Of a DNA stretch of 12,792 bases, positions 1 to 7,764 are shown piece after piece. The notes under the pieces are model-generated. The model worked only from the letters and a program-made list of their open reading frames with translations, was not told the origin of the DNA and did no database searches. The translations under genes and the position numbers were made by a program. The stretch's first letter is position 1. Every line of letters begins with the position of its first letter. Source of the stretch: an uncultured Solobacterium sp. (GTDB lineage: Bacteria > Bacillota_I > Bacilli_A > Erysipelotrichales > Erysipelotrichaceae); NCBI GenBank assembly GCA_938041275.1, contig CALISH010000007.1:1-12792 (forward strand), given 5' to 3'.

Positions 1-187
1 AAATATTATATGAATAAAAACTAAAGATACTTGATACTATTTATATGTTGTGCTTAATTTATCAAAATATAACTCCATAACACAATAACCTAATATGTGT
101 TTTTTTAGGTAGCAAAAATTTTTAATCATATATATTAAAACTTTAAGTTAATAATTCCAATATATTCTCAAATAGTTTTAACCTATG

Positions 188-219
188 TTAAAAGCATCAT
201 TAAATGAAAATACTTTTAA
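188..219 (-). terminator. Weak AT-rich hairpin after the AEC gene
   Basis: TTAAAAGTAT and ATGCTTTTAA (minus strand) form ten pairs with one G-U, eight bases after the AEC stop. No T-run follows directly, so it is only a tentative operon end. The rest of 1-227 is very AT-rich with no reading frame that I can support. Confidence 0.3.
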
Positions 220-227
220 TTATTTAA

Positions 228-1142
228 CTATAAACCCAAACATAAAATTGGAATTGTGATCACTGATAATGCTGTTGATACTAGAATTAGCTTTGCCGCA
301 AACTTGGCATCACATCCATACTGCTCCGCAAGAATTGCTGCTGTAGATCCTGCTGGCATTCCGGTCATAATAACCGCAATAGCCTTAATCAATGTAGGAG
401 CATTCGCGAATGTTAATACAATAAACACAATAAAAGGATACGCAATTAAACGTATAGAACAGAAGAATAAGACTTTCTTATCTAATAGGTTATTCCACTC
501 AATATCAGCTAAGATTGATCCAACTACAAACATAGAGATTGCTGTAGTACACGATGCAATACTGCTAATTGTTTTCGTAATAAATATTGGAAACTTGATA
601 CCAGTAAGCATAATTATAAATCCAATCAATACTGCAACTACAGATGGATTTCTAATCACAGACTTCAATGCATGTTTGTGATCAATTGGTTTAAATAATG
701 CTAAACCTATTGTCCACATCGTTACAATAATTGGAATTTGGAATACAGAGGCAAACATGACTGCTTCACTACCATAGATACTTTGAATAATCGGAATACC
801 AATAAATGCTGAATTAGAAACAATCATGCCATAGGTTAATACATTGGCATCCATCTTTTCATATCTGTTAAAAAGGAACTTACTAGCAATGATAGATACT
901 GTCTGAATAATTGCAGATATTACAACAGCCAATAAACAAGTCATTAATAAGTCTGAATTTACAATTGAATCATTCATAAAAGACAGAATCACTGTACATG
1001 GCAAAACTACATTGATTAATAGCGCAGATAATCCTTTTCGAATTTCCGCTGTTACAATTTCCTTTTTACGCAAGAAAAAGCCGATGCCTAGCATCAATAA
1101 GATTTGCATCTGTAGTTGTATCATCTGCGTAAATAATGACAT
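228..1142 (-). CDS. AEC (auxin efflux carrier) family transporter
   Basis: A 304-residue integral membrane protein of the AEC / Mem_trans family, whose members export or exchange organic anions such as malonate and malate. The length matches the family and the hydrophobic pattern fits about ten membrane helices in two halves. Family-typical motifs are NSAFIGIP near residues 110-117 (crossover motif of the first half), RNPS at 164-167 starting the second half, and PAGSTAAILAEQYG at 263-276 in the penultimate helix. The ATG at 1142 has GAGG at 1150-1153, seven bases upstream. The gene lies 88 bp downstream of the yhfW-like gene on the same strand, across a long inverted repeat, so it is either the last operon gene or has its own start signal. 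The substrate cannot be read from sequence. It may carry a substrate or product of the yhf-type pathway, because E. coli's cluster has no such gene. Confidence 0.9.
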   Translation of the reverse strand: MSLFTQMIQLQMQILLMLGIGFFLRKKEIVTAEIRKGLSALLINVVLPCTVILSFMNDSIVNSDLLMTCLLAVVISAIIQTVSIIASKFLFNRYEKMDANVLTYGMIVSNSAFIGIPIIQSIYGSEAVMFASVFQIPIIVTMWTIGLALFKPIDHKHALKSVIRNPSVVAVLIGFIIMLTGIKFPIFITKTISSIASCTTAISMFVVGSILADIEWNNLLDKKVLFFCSIRLIAYPFIVFIVLTFANAPTLIKAIAVIMTGMPAGSTAAILAEQYGCDAKFAAKLILVSTALSVITIPILCLGL

Positions 1143-1163
1143 AGTTCTACCTCATGAATAACA

Positions 1164-1211
1164 AAATACCCTACTATTCTAATATAAAGACTATTAAATA
1201 GTAAGGTATTT
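1164..1211 (-). repeat. Long inverted repeat between yhfW and the AEC gene
   Basis: AAATACC-C-TACTATT (1164-1178) pairs with AATAGTA-A-GGTATTT (1197-1211): two seven-pair stems separated by one mismatch, with an 18-base loop. On the transcribed strand it lies between the yhfW stop and the AEC ribosome site, followed by a T-rich but interrupted stretch. It could be an attenuator, a weak terminator or a protein-binding site. Confidence 0.55.
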
Positions 1212-1230
1212 AATTTAATCGGATAAAATC

Positions 1231-2451
1231 CTAGTTCTTTCCACCAATGAGTTCAATGAAGGACTCACCGTTTTGTGGTGCTTCTACATTAAAGTAATCA
1301 CAACAGCTAGCACCCATGTCAGACATTGTTTTACGCGTACCTACTTGTACTCCTTCTAATCCTTTGCGATAGATTAGAAGTGGAACGCATTCTCTTGTAT
1401 GTTTAGAATGTCCAATATTCGGATCATTGCCATGGTCTGCTTGGATAATCAAAATATCATTTTCAGTTAGATGGGGAAGAATCTTTGCTAGTCCTTCATC
1501 TGCTTGTTTCAATACTTCAACATATCGAGCTGCGTTTTGCGCATGTCCTGCCAAATCTGTCTCTTGTACATTTGTACAGATAAATCCTTGTTCCATTTCA
1601 AGAATAGCATTCAAAGTGATTTCCATAACTTCTGGTGTAGGAACACATGAGATGGACTTTCCTAAGTCATTTGCAACAATATCCGCAACCTTACCTATCA
1701 GCGTACATGGAATACCACTCTTCGTTAGAATTGTTGGTGCTTGTACTTCTTTATCTACACCATAACCCAAGTGAAGACATTGATACCCTTGATCATATGA
1801 TTTTGATTTAGCCGAAGCGATACCAATATACTTTCCTTCACGAATCTCTTCAGCGTTATATAAATCCTGCATTGTATTTCCAGTTCCACCAAACACAATG
1901 ACACGACCAACGGTTGAAACTTCACGAACTAACTTTGCAATTGCGTATTCTTTCTCAAATGGCATGAAATCGAGTGGTGCTGTTACGTTATAGCACATAC
2001 CTAAATCTGCTTCTAAGTTATCTGCAACCGTAGCATAATCATCGACGACTACATAACGAAGACCATCTCGATTGATAATCTCAACCTTATGCCCAGCATC
2101 TTTTAGATGCTTTGCAACTTCATCCACTTTCTCTTGGAAAGGTACAAACTGCGGTTTCTTTGGTTTGGTTCCCATGATTTCTTGATGACCCATGAATGTA
2201 TCTGCACCTTGATGCATTAGCTCACTTCTACCAAAGTTAGCTTTAGGTTGAAACTTCATGCAATTACTTTCTCTACCAAATGCATTCATTAAACCTAATT
2301 TTTCTAGTGTAGGTAATTTTAAGTCTGGAAATTCATCAAGTATAGAAGCTAAAGTATTTGCATTTTCATCACCTGCTCTAGCTTGTGCAGCATCATGCAT
2401 CGCTCCAATTCCAAAACCATCCAAGACAATTATAATGAATCTTTTCTTCAT
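1231..2451 (-). CDS. yhfW: YhfW-like phosphopentomutase-family metalloenzyme
   Basis: A 406-residue member of the alkaline phosphatase/phosphoglyceromutase superfamily, related to phosphopentomutase (DeoB) and best matched to E. coli YhfW. The fold carries two Mn/Zn-type metal sites and a nucleophilic Thr or Ser. Visible residues are D11 in VLDGFGIG, the likely nucleophile T85 in DTFMGHQEIMG, D299 and H303 in ETDLAGH, D339-H340 in ADHGNDP, and H351 in HTRE. H340 to H351 has the same 11-residue spacing as in DeoB, whereas D299 to H303 is one residue shorter than I recall for DeoB. The region of about residues 100-225 should be the cap domain. AGGAGG lies six bases before the ATG, whose ATGA overlaps the yhfX stop, implying translational coupling. 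It probably moves or removes a phosphate on a small sugar-like or amino-acid-like metabolite. It is not a plain DeoB, since no nucleoside genes lie nearby. Confidence 0.88.
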   Translation of the reverse strand: MKKRFIIIVLDGFGIGAMHDAAQARAGDENANTLASILDEFPDLKLPTLEKLGLMNAFGRESNCMKFQPKANFGRSELMHQGADTFMGHQEIMGTKPKKPQFVPFQEKVDEVAKHLKDAGHKVEIINRDGLRYVVVDDYATVADNLEADLGMCYNVTAPLDFMPFEKEYAIAKLVREVSTVGRVIVFGGTGNTMQDLYNAEEIREGKYIGIASAKSKSYDQGYQCLHLGYGVDKEVQAPTILTKSGIPCTLIGKVADIVANDLGKSISCVPTPEVMEITLNAILEMEQGFICTNVQETDLAGHAQNAARYVEVLKQADEGLAKILPHLTENDILIIQADHGNDPNIGHSKHTRECVPLLIYRKGLEGVQVGTRKTMSDMGASCCDYFNVEAPQNGESFIELIGGKN

Positions 2452-3605
2452 TTCTTGCCTCCTAAACTATCGTATATGCCAACAATCTCAGGCTTACCTG
2501 AATGAATCCCTTTTATCAGACATACATCACTACGTGTTACAAATATTTGATAACGGAAACATAGTACTGCACTATCACCAATATGATGAGGATTCTCCAA
2601 TCCAAAATGATAATCAATCGAATCCATATCTGGAAGAATAACACTATCTTTTACTAACCCTTCGTAAGAGGATCCAACTAGTGCATTTTGAATATGGCCA
2701 CGTCTATAGTATCCACCACCATAGATGTATGCATGATTATCTAATACATGACTTACTTCCGAAAGATATAAAACACTCGGAATCTCTACTGCATCATGAT
2801 CAACATGATATGGTGTCGTACCTGAAAGACCATGTCCTGGTTCAGCTGATGTGATTTCTGGATATTGCCTCATCAATTCTAACGTATGCACGCATGTAGC
2901 TGATGGCGCATTTACATTCTTGATATGACAACCCAAGTCTTCTAATATCTTCTTTGCTTTCAAGACTGTATACAAATTTTCTTGTGCTTGAATCTCTTTT
3001 GTTACTTCATCGTATAAGAAACATGGAAAATTATCGACACCCGCAATTTCAATATACTTTAAGTTCTTTGACTTTTGTACGAGTTCTACTAATTGGTTTA
3101 AATAAAAACCTGCTGTTTGTCCACTATAAATCCTGTCATTTTCACCAATGACGCGTACCCACACCTTCTGAACAAGACCTATCTTTTTAGCAGCCTCATT
3201 CACCTCAACTAATTTTTCATATGAATACACAGTGAAATAGTCACAACCATACGCTACCAGTTGATTCACCATCATCGATGGAATCTGTACTAAATGTCCA
3301 GCATGTGATATATGTAGATGATTCTTCATCACCACTTCTGCTTCTTTAAAATCAACTACAACTGCCCCTTTATAGCCAAGTTTCTCTAATTCTTTTGCTA
3401 AATATGGATTACGTCCAATTTGTTTTAGCATGTAATAGAGCTCTATATTTTGTTCATTTGCCTTTTTCAAAATTGCTTTTGCATTCTCTAAAAATTGATC
3501 AACATCTATGACATATGTATCAGGCATAATTTGTTTCTGTTGATGCATATGCACAGCTGTTTGAATAAGATTTGGATTTGTCTTACATAACTTATCTAGA
3601 AACAT
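2448..3605 (-). CDS. yhfX: YhfX-like PLP enzyme, alanine-racemase fold
   Basis: A 385-residue fold-type-III pyridoxal-phosphate protein with an alanine racemase N-terminal-like TIM barrel. It matches E. coli YhfX along its length from memory: an N-terminal MF..K.NP.LI, then VIDVDQFLENA (32-43), and the likely Schiff-base lysine K61 in YYMLKQIGRNP. NAPSAT (232-237) and EPGHGLSGTTP (255-265) follow in the barrel, with YGGGYYRRGH (295-304) and IFVTRSDV (354-361) in the C-terminal beta domain. The family is related to D-amino-acid racemases, dehydratases and decarboxylases, but its own reaction is unsettled. The ATG at 3605 has AAAGG six bases upstream and overlaps the end of yhfS by 14 bp. Its own stop overlaps the yhfW start by 4 bp. 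The three enzymes YhfS, YhfX and YhfW therefore appear to be produced together and may act in sequence. Confidence 0.92.
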   Translation of the reverse strand: MFLDKLCKTNPNLIQTAVHMHQQKQIMPDTYVIDVDQFLENAKAILKKANEQNIELYYMLKQIGRNPYLAKELEKLGYKGAVVVDFKEAEVVMKNHLHISHAGHLVQIPSMMVNQLVAYGCDYFTVYSYEKLVEVNEAAKKIGLVQKVWVRVIGENDRIYSGQTAGFYLNQLVELVQKSKNLKYIEIAGVDNFPCFLYDEVTKEIQAQENLYTVLKAKKILEDLGCHIKNVNAPSATCVHTLELMRQYPEITSAEPGHGLSGTTPYHVDHDAVEIPSVLYLSEVSHVLDNHAYIYGGGYYRRGHIQNALVGSSYEGLVKDSVILPDMDSIDYHFGLENPHHIGDSAVLCFRYQIFVTRSDVCLIKGIHSGKPEIVGIYDSLGGKK

Positions 3606-4698
3606 CTTTCGCCTTTCTAATACTCTCTTTTAGAATACGTATAATCGTATCTGCACCACTTCGATTAGGATTGATACGAATCATTCTTTCTTCCAATGTT
3701 GGATCTGCTTTTCTAAATGTTCCAGACACTCGATAGAACATAGGAACTGCTTCATATTTGGATTCAGCACCAACCGGATTTGGTAATCCACCTAGCTTCT
3801 CTGCTTCTTCTAATACTGCTTTTGCGATATCACCTTCAAATTCAACTAATAATACTTTGGATTGTGCATTTGCTAGGAATGCATCTTTTACACCTTCGAC
3901 TTCATGATTATTCAAACGTCTGACAAGTTCCTCGTTGACTTCTGCTTGAATCGCTAGTGCTACTGGAGCGTAGGTAAAACCTCTTAACACTTCCATTGCT
4001 TGCCAGCCCTGAACTTTTGAGCCACCAGAGTAATTCATCTTTTCAATTACATCTACTATAGATGCTTTACCAACGACAACTCCAACTCCCTCTGGTCCTA
4101 ATAGTTTAAAACAAGAGAAAGCAGATAAGTCAGCACCTAATTCGACACCAATTTTATGTACCTTCATCACTGCATAATTATCATCCGTAATGATTTGAAT
4201 ATCTCTTACAGATTTGATTGTTCGAAGTACTTCTTCCATATCATAAGAGTCATCAATTGCTTGACGTGTATATTGAACAAGCGCGGTACGAATATTCTGA
4301 TGTTTATCTAAAACCCGCTTGATGTCTTCCAAATCGTTAAAGTTGGCTCTGACAGGAATTAATCCCATCGATAAAATACTAACTTCAGTAGTTGGATATA
4401 TTGGAGAAGTATGCACCAAGATTTCTTGATTTGCAGAAGTCATAACTTGAAGCCCACTACGAATAGCACCAGTACCTGATCCAACTAATAGCAGTGCCTT
4501 TTCAGCATGAAAGAAATTCGCAATGACTCGTTCAACCTTTTCAGCATATACCGGTTTATTTAAACCGGGTACTACACCAAAATCTCCAGCAGAGAGAAAT
4601 TCTTTCCCTTGAAATTCTTTTGTAATCTCATCAATCAGTTGAAACTGTTTTTGCTTAGCTTCTTCTAAACTAATAGATTTTAAAGGGTATATTTTCAT
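3592..4698 (-). CDS. yhfS: YhfS-like fold-type-I PLP enzyme
   Basis: A 368-residue aminotransferase-superfamily (fold type I) protein, best matched to E. coli YhfS. The cofactor-binding features are in the expected order: a phosphate-cradle loop GSGTGAIR (73-80), the TDDNYAV segment with D172/D173 for the pyridine nitrogen, and the likely Schiff-base lysine K198 in SAFSCFKLLGPEGVG, followed by the glycine-rich stretch. Related families include Cys/Met-metabolism lyases, SelA-like proteins and class V transaminases, so transamination, lyase or beta-replacement chemistry is possible. I cannot choose between them. The ATG at 4698 has GGAGG five bases upstream. The 50-bp gap from the php stop carries a perfect hairpin (4721-4741). 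The gene overlaps yhfX by 14 bp. In E. coli yhfS is the last gene of the cluster; here it is internal. Confidence 0.9.
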   Translation of the reverse strand: MKIYPLKSISLEEAKQKQFQLIDEITKEFQGKEFLSAGDFGVVPGLNKPVYAEKVERVIANFFHAEKALLLVGSGTGAIRSGLQVMTSANQEILVHTSPIYPTTEVSILSMGLIPVRANFNDLEDIKRVLDKHQNIRTALVQYTRQAIDDSYDMEEVLRTIKSVRDIQIITDDNYAVMKVHKIGVELGADLSAFSCFKLLGPEGVGVVVGKASIVDVIEKMNYSGGSKVQGWQAMEVLRGFTYAPVALAIQAEVNEELVRRLNNHEVEGVKDAFLANAQSKVLLVEFEGDIAKAVLEEAEKLGGLPNPVGAESKYEAVPMFYRVSGTFRKADPTLEERMIRINPNRSGADTIIRILKESIRKAKDVSR

Positions 4699-4720
4699 AA
4701 AAAACCTCCAGTTAAAATTA

Positions 4721-4741
4721 GGCTCAGAATATCTCTGAGCC
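4721..4741 (-). promoter_or_regulatory. Perfect hairpin between php and yhfS
   Basis: The arms GGCTCAGA and TCTGAGCC pair perfectly over eight base pairs around a five-base loop. It begins seven bases after the php stop codon and ends 22 bases before the yhfS ATG, leaving the yhfS ribosome site free. On the transcribed strand the stem is followed by TAATTTTAAC, which is only a weak U-tract. It is therefore more likely a partial terminator or a transcript-processing/stability hairpin within the operon than a full stop. The structure is seen directly; the role is inferred. Confidence 0.65.
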
Positions 4742-4748
4742 GTTTATT

Positions 4749-5657
4749 TTATTGAATATCAAAAATCCTACTTGGATTCTTTATCAATAGATGATCAATG
4801 TCATCTTGACAAATACCGCGTTCTTTAAGAAGTGGTATAAACTTATCTAAAACAGCTGTATATCCGCTATATTCTCCAAAAGTCTTCATATATGATTTTC
4901 TAGAGATATCTGCTGAAAGAATAATATTGTTTACATAACCTTCTCTAATAAGTTGAGCAAGATTATCGGCTCTACTTTCATCTTTAAGATATGTTGTTTT
5001 ACCTATCGTATCAAAACCAATATTTGCACCACGATCCATTAATGATTTCATATAAGCAATATCATTAGAAAGGTCAATGTGGCCAAGTATAACCTTATTA
5101 AGTGGCATCCCTTTTTCTTTAAAGATATCCAACTGTTCATGACCTAAAGTTCCCATTTGACAATGTGTCGAAACACAGCAGCCAACTTTTTTCCCGGCGA
5201 TTGCCGCAGCAGCTAGAACCTTCTTTTCATCTTCAGTCATAACTTTACTTGTTGCAACTTCACCGATAACGCCAGCTCTAATGTTAGAATCGTCAATACC
5301 TACCGTCAAATCTTTAATAAATATTTCAGCAATCGAATTCTCGTCCATTTCATGAATATACTGTGGATGATACTGTTCTAAATAGAAACCAGTCGGTGCA
5401 ATGATATGAACATCACAATCATTTGAAAGTTTAAGTAAATCATTTACATTTCTTCCCATATCATTTGTAGACATTTCCACAAATGCTTGAACACCACACT
5501 GTTTTGCAAAGTTGATTTCATTAATTACTAATGGTGAATATCCAAACGTTGAATCTGAATCATTACGGATTCTACCCAAATCAACAGATAAGTGTTCATG
5601 ACACATAGTGACTCCTAATTTACTAGGATCGATATCACCTCTTACAGTACGAATCAT
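4749..5657 (-). CDS. php: Phosphotriesterase homology protein (Php/YhfV-like)
   Basis: A 302-residue amidohydrolase-superfamily TIM-barrel protein of the phosphotriesterase family, close in length to E. coli Php. All metal ligands expected of the family are present: H20 and H22 in CHEHL, the bridging E133 in GVIGEVATSK (Glu replaces the carbamylated Lys of true phosphotriesterase, as in E. coli Php), H165 in STHCQMG, H193 in LGHIDLS, and D250 in SADIS. A binuclear metal centre and hydrolytic activity are therefore likely. Relatives are lactonases, phosphotriesterases or carboxylesterases, and the natural substrate of this branch is not known. GAGG lies eight bases before the ATG. The gene starts 15 bp after the YhfT stop. 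It is probably cytoplasmic, since no signal peptide is visible. Confidence 0.93.
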   Translation of the reverse strand: MIRTVRGDIDPSKLGVTMCHEHLSVDLGRIRNDSDSTFGYSPLVINEINFAKQCGVQAFVEMSTNDMGRNVNDLLKLSNDCDVHIIAPTGFYLEQYHPQYIHEMDENSIAEIFIKDLTVGIDDSNIRAGVIGEVATSKVMTEDEKKVLAAAAIAGKKVGCCVSTHCQMGTLGHEQLDIFKEKGMPLNKVILGHIDLSNDIAYMKSLMDRGANIGFDTIGKTTYLKDESRADNLAQLIREGYVNNIILSADISRKSYMKTFGEYSGYTAVLDKFIPLLKERGICQDDIDHLLIKNPSRIFDIQ

Positions 5658-5672
5658 AAAATCCTCGCTTTT

Positions 5673-6980
5673 CTAACCAGCTAGTCCAATAAGCTGAACA
5701 AGATATAGTAAGTTTAAGATAATTCCACAAGCGATAGCAGCGATAGGTCCAATAGCCATACGCATAACTTTTCTACCTGTAGCTTCATTAATTAAGTAAA
5801 TTGTTCCACCGATGAAGAACCCACCAGCTGCGCCAATTGTTGTAGCAGTACCCATAGATGCACATGCACCAATAGAACCGATTAATAATGCAAATTCAAC
5901 AACTTGGTTCATTGATGAACGAATATTATCGGAAGCATCACGAATTGATGGGAATCCTCCTAAGAATTTACCTACAAATCCAAGTAACATTACTTCTGCA
6001 AAGATAATACCTGCACCAAGTACCACAGCAATAATTGGGTTAGGGCTTAAGTAACCTGCAACGTATACAAATGTAAATCCTGCAACGCCATATACACCTG
6101 TTGTGATAGCTGTAGTTGCGATTAATGGAATAAAACTTAAACCACGCATTAATTCATTCGTTGCAGCTGTACGAACTAAGTCAACATTGCCAGATGCGTA
6201 AGCTGTAGATAAATCAAACATAGAAACTGTTGATCCTGCAAAGATATGTAAATTACAGATTAATGCAATCAACGCACCAGCAGCCATTAAGAATGGTAAA
6301 TTCTTTTTAATTCTACCTACTCTTTCACTAAAGATATTATTAGAGTCATCTTCAGCATCTTTATTTTTATTACTTAAGTCTTTAATAATGCATAATCCAA
6401 TTAGAATAATAACACCAGTCATCATTGTCCATGCATCTGCACTAATCGTAGAGAACTTAGGTCCAAGAATTCTAATTACTAATACAACTAAAGCGGAAAT
6501 TAATCCCTTCTTTGTGCCAAATTGCATGAAAATTGCAATGATTGGGAAGATTGCAAATCCAGTAACTACATAAGTTCCAACTTGACCCATACCACCAATT
6601 AAATCAATTGGTAATCCTGTAAGTACAGCATTAATAGCACTAATACCTGTAAAGCATAGTAAACCATATAAGCCGCCTAAAATCGGAGCTAACCATTTCT
6701 TAGGTGAAGCAATACCGATAATATCAGTCGCTAAGAATAATAGCCATGGATTCATCAAATTTGTCGCTAAAGCATTACCAATACCAACAGAAGCAATAAA
6801 TCCAACGCTTAAGCCAAACGCAACGGAAGCAATCTCTGAACGCTTCATGCGTTTCTCAAGATACTCTGGGATAACAGGTCTAATTCCATCGTGGAACACC
6901 GCCATACCCATATGTGACATAAATGATGTAAGTGCACATAATGCAATTACTGATAAAGCATTAATTAGATTAATTTCCAT
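5673..6980 (-). CDS. yhfT: YhfT-like polytopic membrane transporter
   Basis: A 435-residue integral membrane protein matching the YhfT family (DUF2619-type naming varies). Hydrophobic segments suggest roughly ten to twelve helices. A single charged, probably cytoplasmic loop lies at about residues 200-227, dividing the protein into two parts. Recognisable family stretches are AVFHDGIRP (27-35), FGLSVGFIASVGI (55-67), YLSPNP (310-315) and SIRDASDNIRSSMNQ (345-359), all matching E. coli YhfT as I remember it. A role as permease for the compound handled by the neighbouring enzymes is the natural inference, but no transport assay is known to me. The ATG at 6980 has GGGAG upstream. The gene follows yhfU by 14 bp and precedes php by 15 bp. 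YhfU, encoded just upstream in both organisms, may be a soluble partner. Confidence 0.9.
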   Translation of the reverse strand: MEINLINALSVIALCALTSFMSHMGMAVFHDGIRPVIPEYLEKRMKRSEIASVAFGLSVGFIASVGIGNALATNLMNPWLLFLATDIIGIASPKKWLAPILGGLYGLLCFTGISAINAVLTGLPIDLIGGMGQVGTYVVTGFAIFPIIAIFMQFGTKKGLISALVVLVIRILGPKFSTISADAWTMMTGVIILIGLCIIKDLSNKNKDAEDDSNNIFSERVGRIKKNLPFLMAAGALIALICNLHIFAGSTVSMFDLSTAYASGNVDLVRTAATNELMRGLSFIPLIATTAITTGVYGVAGFTFVYVAGYLSPNPIIAVVLGAGIIFAEVMLLGFVGKFLGGFPSIRDASDNIRSSMNQVVEFALLIGSIGACASMGTATTIGAAGGFFIGGTIYLINEATGRKVMRMAIGPIAAIACGIILNLLYLVQLIGLAG

Positions 6981-6994
6981 AATAATTATCTCCC

Positions 6995-7348
6995 TTATTT
7001 ATTTTTTAAAGCATTAATTAGAATAGGAACTGTATCAGTAATACTCGATACAGTCATACCAAAGCAAATCTTTCCATCATTAACAGCTTTGATAATTTCA
7101 TCTTTATTTGGTCGTTGACCGTTTTTGCAAACCGTTGCACATTTGCTATATCCAACTAGACCAATCAAAATAGAAATCGCAGATCCACCACCACTTTCAC
7201 AGGCACCTAAATAATAATCAGCTTCACCTGATTTAAGTAGCTTTGATGCGTTTAAATCATTTGTAATAATTGTTTCAATTTGTGGATCAGCTTTTTTTAC
7301 AGCTAATTCCATCTCATTCTTTTGCATTCCCCCAATAGCAATTTTCAC
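6995..7348 (-). CDS. yhfU: YhfU-like small soluble protein (DUF2620)
   Basis: A protein of about 117-120 residues of the DUF2620/YhfU family. The match to E. coli YhfU includes KIAIGGMQ at the N terminus, DYYLGACESGGGSAISILIGLVGY in the middle with its glycine-rich loop, and FGMTV..ITDTVPILINALK at the end. The Rossmann-like alternation of beta strands with a Gly-rich loop suggests ligand or phosphate binding, and resembles a small PTS EIIB-like or sugar-isomerase-like domain; this is inference. Three starts are possible: GTG 7357, ATG 7354 and GTG 7348. I chose GTG 7348 because AGGTGAT, complementary to the 16S rRNA tail, lies at a good spacing before it, and because the resulting length equals that of the E. 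coli protein. The stop of the upstream PRD gene (7358-7360) overlaps this ribosome site, so translation is probably coupled. Confidence 0.85.
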   Translation of the reverse strand: MKIAIGGMQKNEMELAVKKADPQIETIITNDLNASKLLKSGEADYYLGACESGGGSAISILIGLVGYSKCATVCKNGQRPNKDEIIKAVNDGKICFGMTVSSITDTVPILINALKNK

Positions 7349-7357
7349 TCCCATCAC

Positions 7358-7720
7358 CTATCTTTCTAGCAAATTGCAAATATGGATTAATAATAAGATT
7401 TTCTCACCTTCAGGAATTTCCACCTGAAATAAATCTTCAATTTCATTTAGTATTTTAGAAGCCTCGTTATAGTTACCGTTTTGTTTAATTTCAGCAACAA
7501 TATTCTCGTCAGTTCCGGACTCACATTCACCTTTTTCAACACGAGATAATGCAATGGCTAAATGAACACAAAACACATCCATTTTTTCTTGGTCAAAATC
7601 ATCAGAAATATCTAAAAATCGATTTACTACTAATGCTGACTTTTCTCTCACCGTTGGTGAAATGATATTAGCTTCATGCAAAATATCTAAACGTTCAATA
7701 ATGCTACTCTTATCAATCAT
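7358..7720 (-). CDS. yhfY: YhfY-like stand-alone PRD domain protein
   Basis: A 120-residue all-helical protein that looks like a single PTS regulation domain (PRD). Its two characteristic histidines are visible: H53 in FCVHLAIALSR and H113 in ILLLIHICNLLE. PRDs normally sit in antiterminators or transcription activators and are phosphorylated on such histidines by PTS proteins. Here there is no RNA-binding, helix-turn-helix, EIIA or EIIB domain, and the length equals one PRD. E. coli YhfY is a protein of similar size and type. It may sense PTS state and act by protein contact, perhaps on YhfZ or YhfU; this is inference. The ATG at 7720 follows GAGAAAG. A strong promoter lies at 7765-7792. The gene abuts yhfU directly. 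Confidence 0.8.
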   Translation of the reverse strand: MIDKSSIIERLDILHEANIISPTVREKSALVVNRFLDISDDFDQEKMDVFCVHLAIALSRVEKGECESGTDENIVAEIKQNGNYNEASKILNEIEDLFQVEIPEGEKILLLIHICNLLER

Positions 7721-7732
7721 ATCTTTCTCACT

Positions 7733-7742
7733 TTAATATTCA
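7733..7742 (-). promoter_or_regulatory. Possible second YhfZ operator half-match
   Basis: TGAATATTAA on the minus strand differs by one base from the TGAATATTCA core of the palindrome in the yhfZ promoter. It lies between the -10 box of the yhfY promoter and the yhfY start codon, where a bound repressor could block elongation. The surrounding DNA is almost pure A/T, so a chance match is a real possibility. Confidence 0.3.
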
Positions 7743-7764
7743 ATATTTTGTATTTTGTAAATTA

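Noticed and set aside
79..106. Plus-strand hairpin AACACA/TGTGTT followed by seven T residues, terminator-like
   Set aside because: The stem is only six pairs with an 11-base loop in very AT-rich DNA, and no plus-strand gene end is visible upstream in the window, so I do not list it as a feature.
256..681. 141-codon open frame on the plus strand
   Set aside because: Antisense to the AEC transporter gene; no ribosome site, and its translation lacks any recognisable domain while the minus-strand frame carries clear family motifs.
1231..2451. Considered as ordinary deoB (phosphopentomutase)
   Set aside because: Context is the yhf-type cluster without nucleoside genes, and the metal motif spacing and sequence fit YhfW better.
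2258..2641. 127-codon plus-strand frame spanning the yhfW/yhfX junction
   Set aside because: Antisense to two conserved, overlapping genes; no upstream ribosome site and no protein-like pattern.
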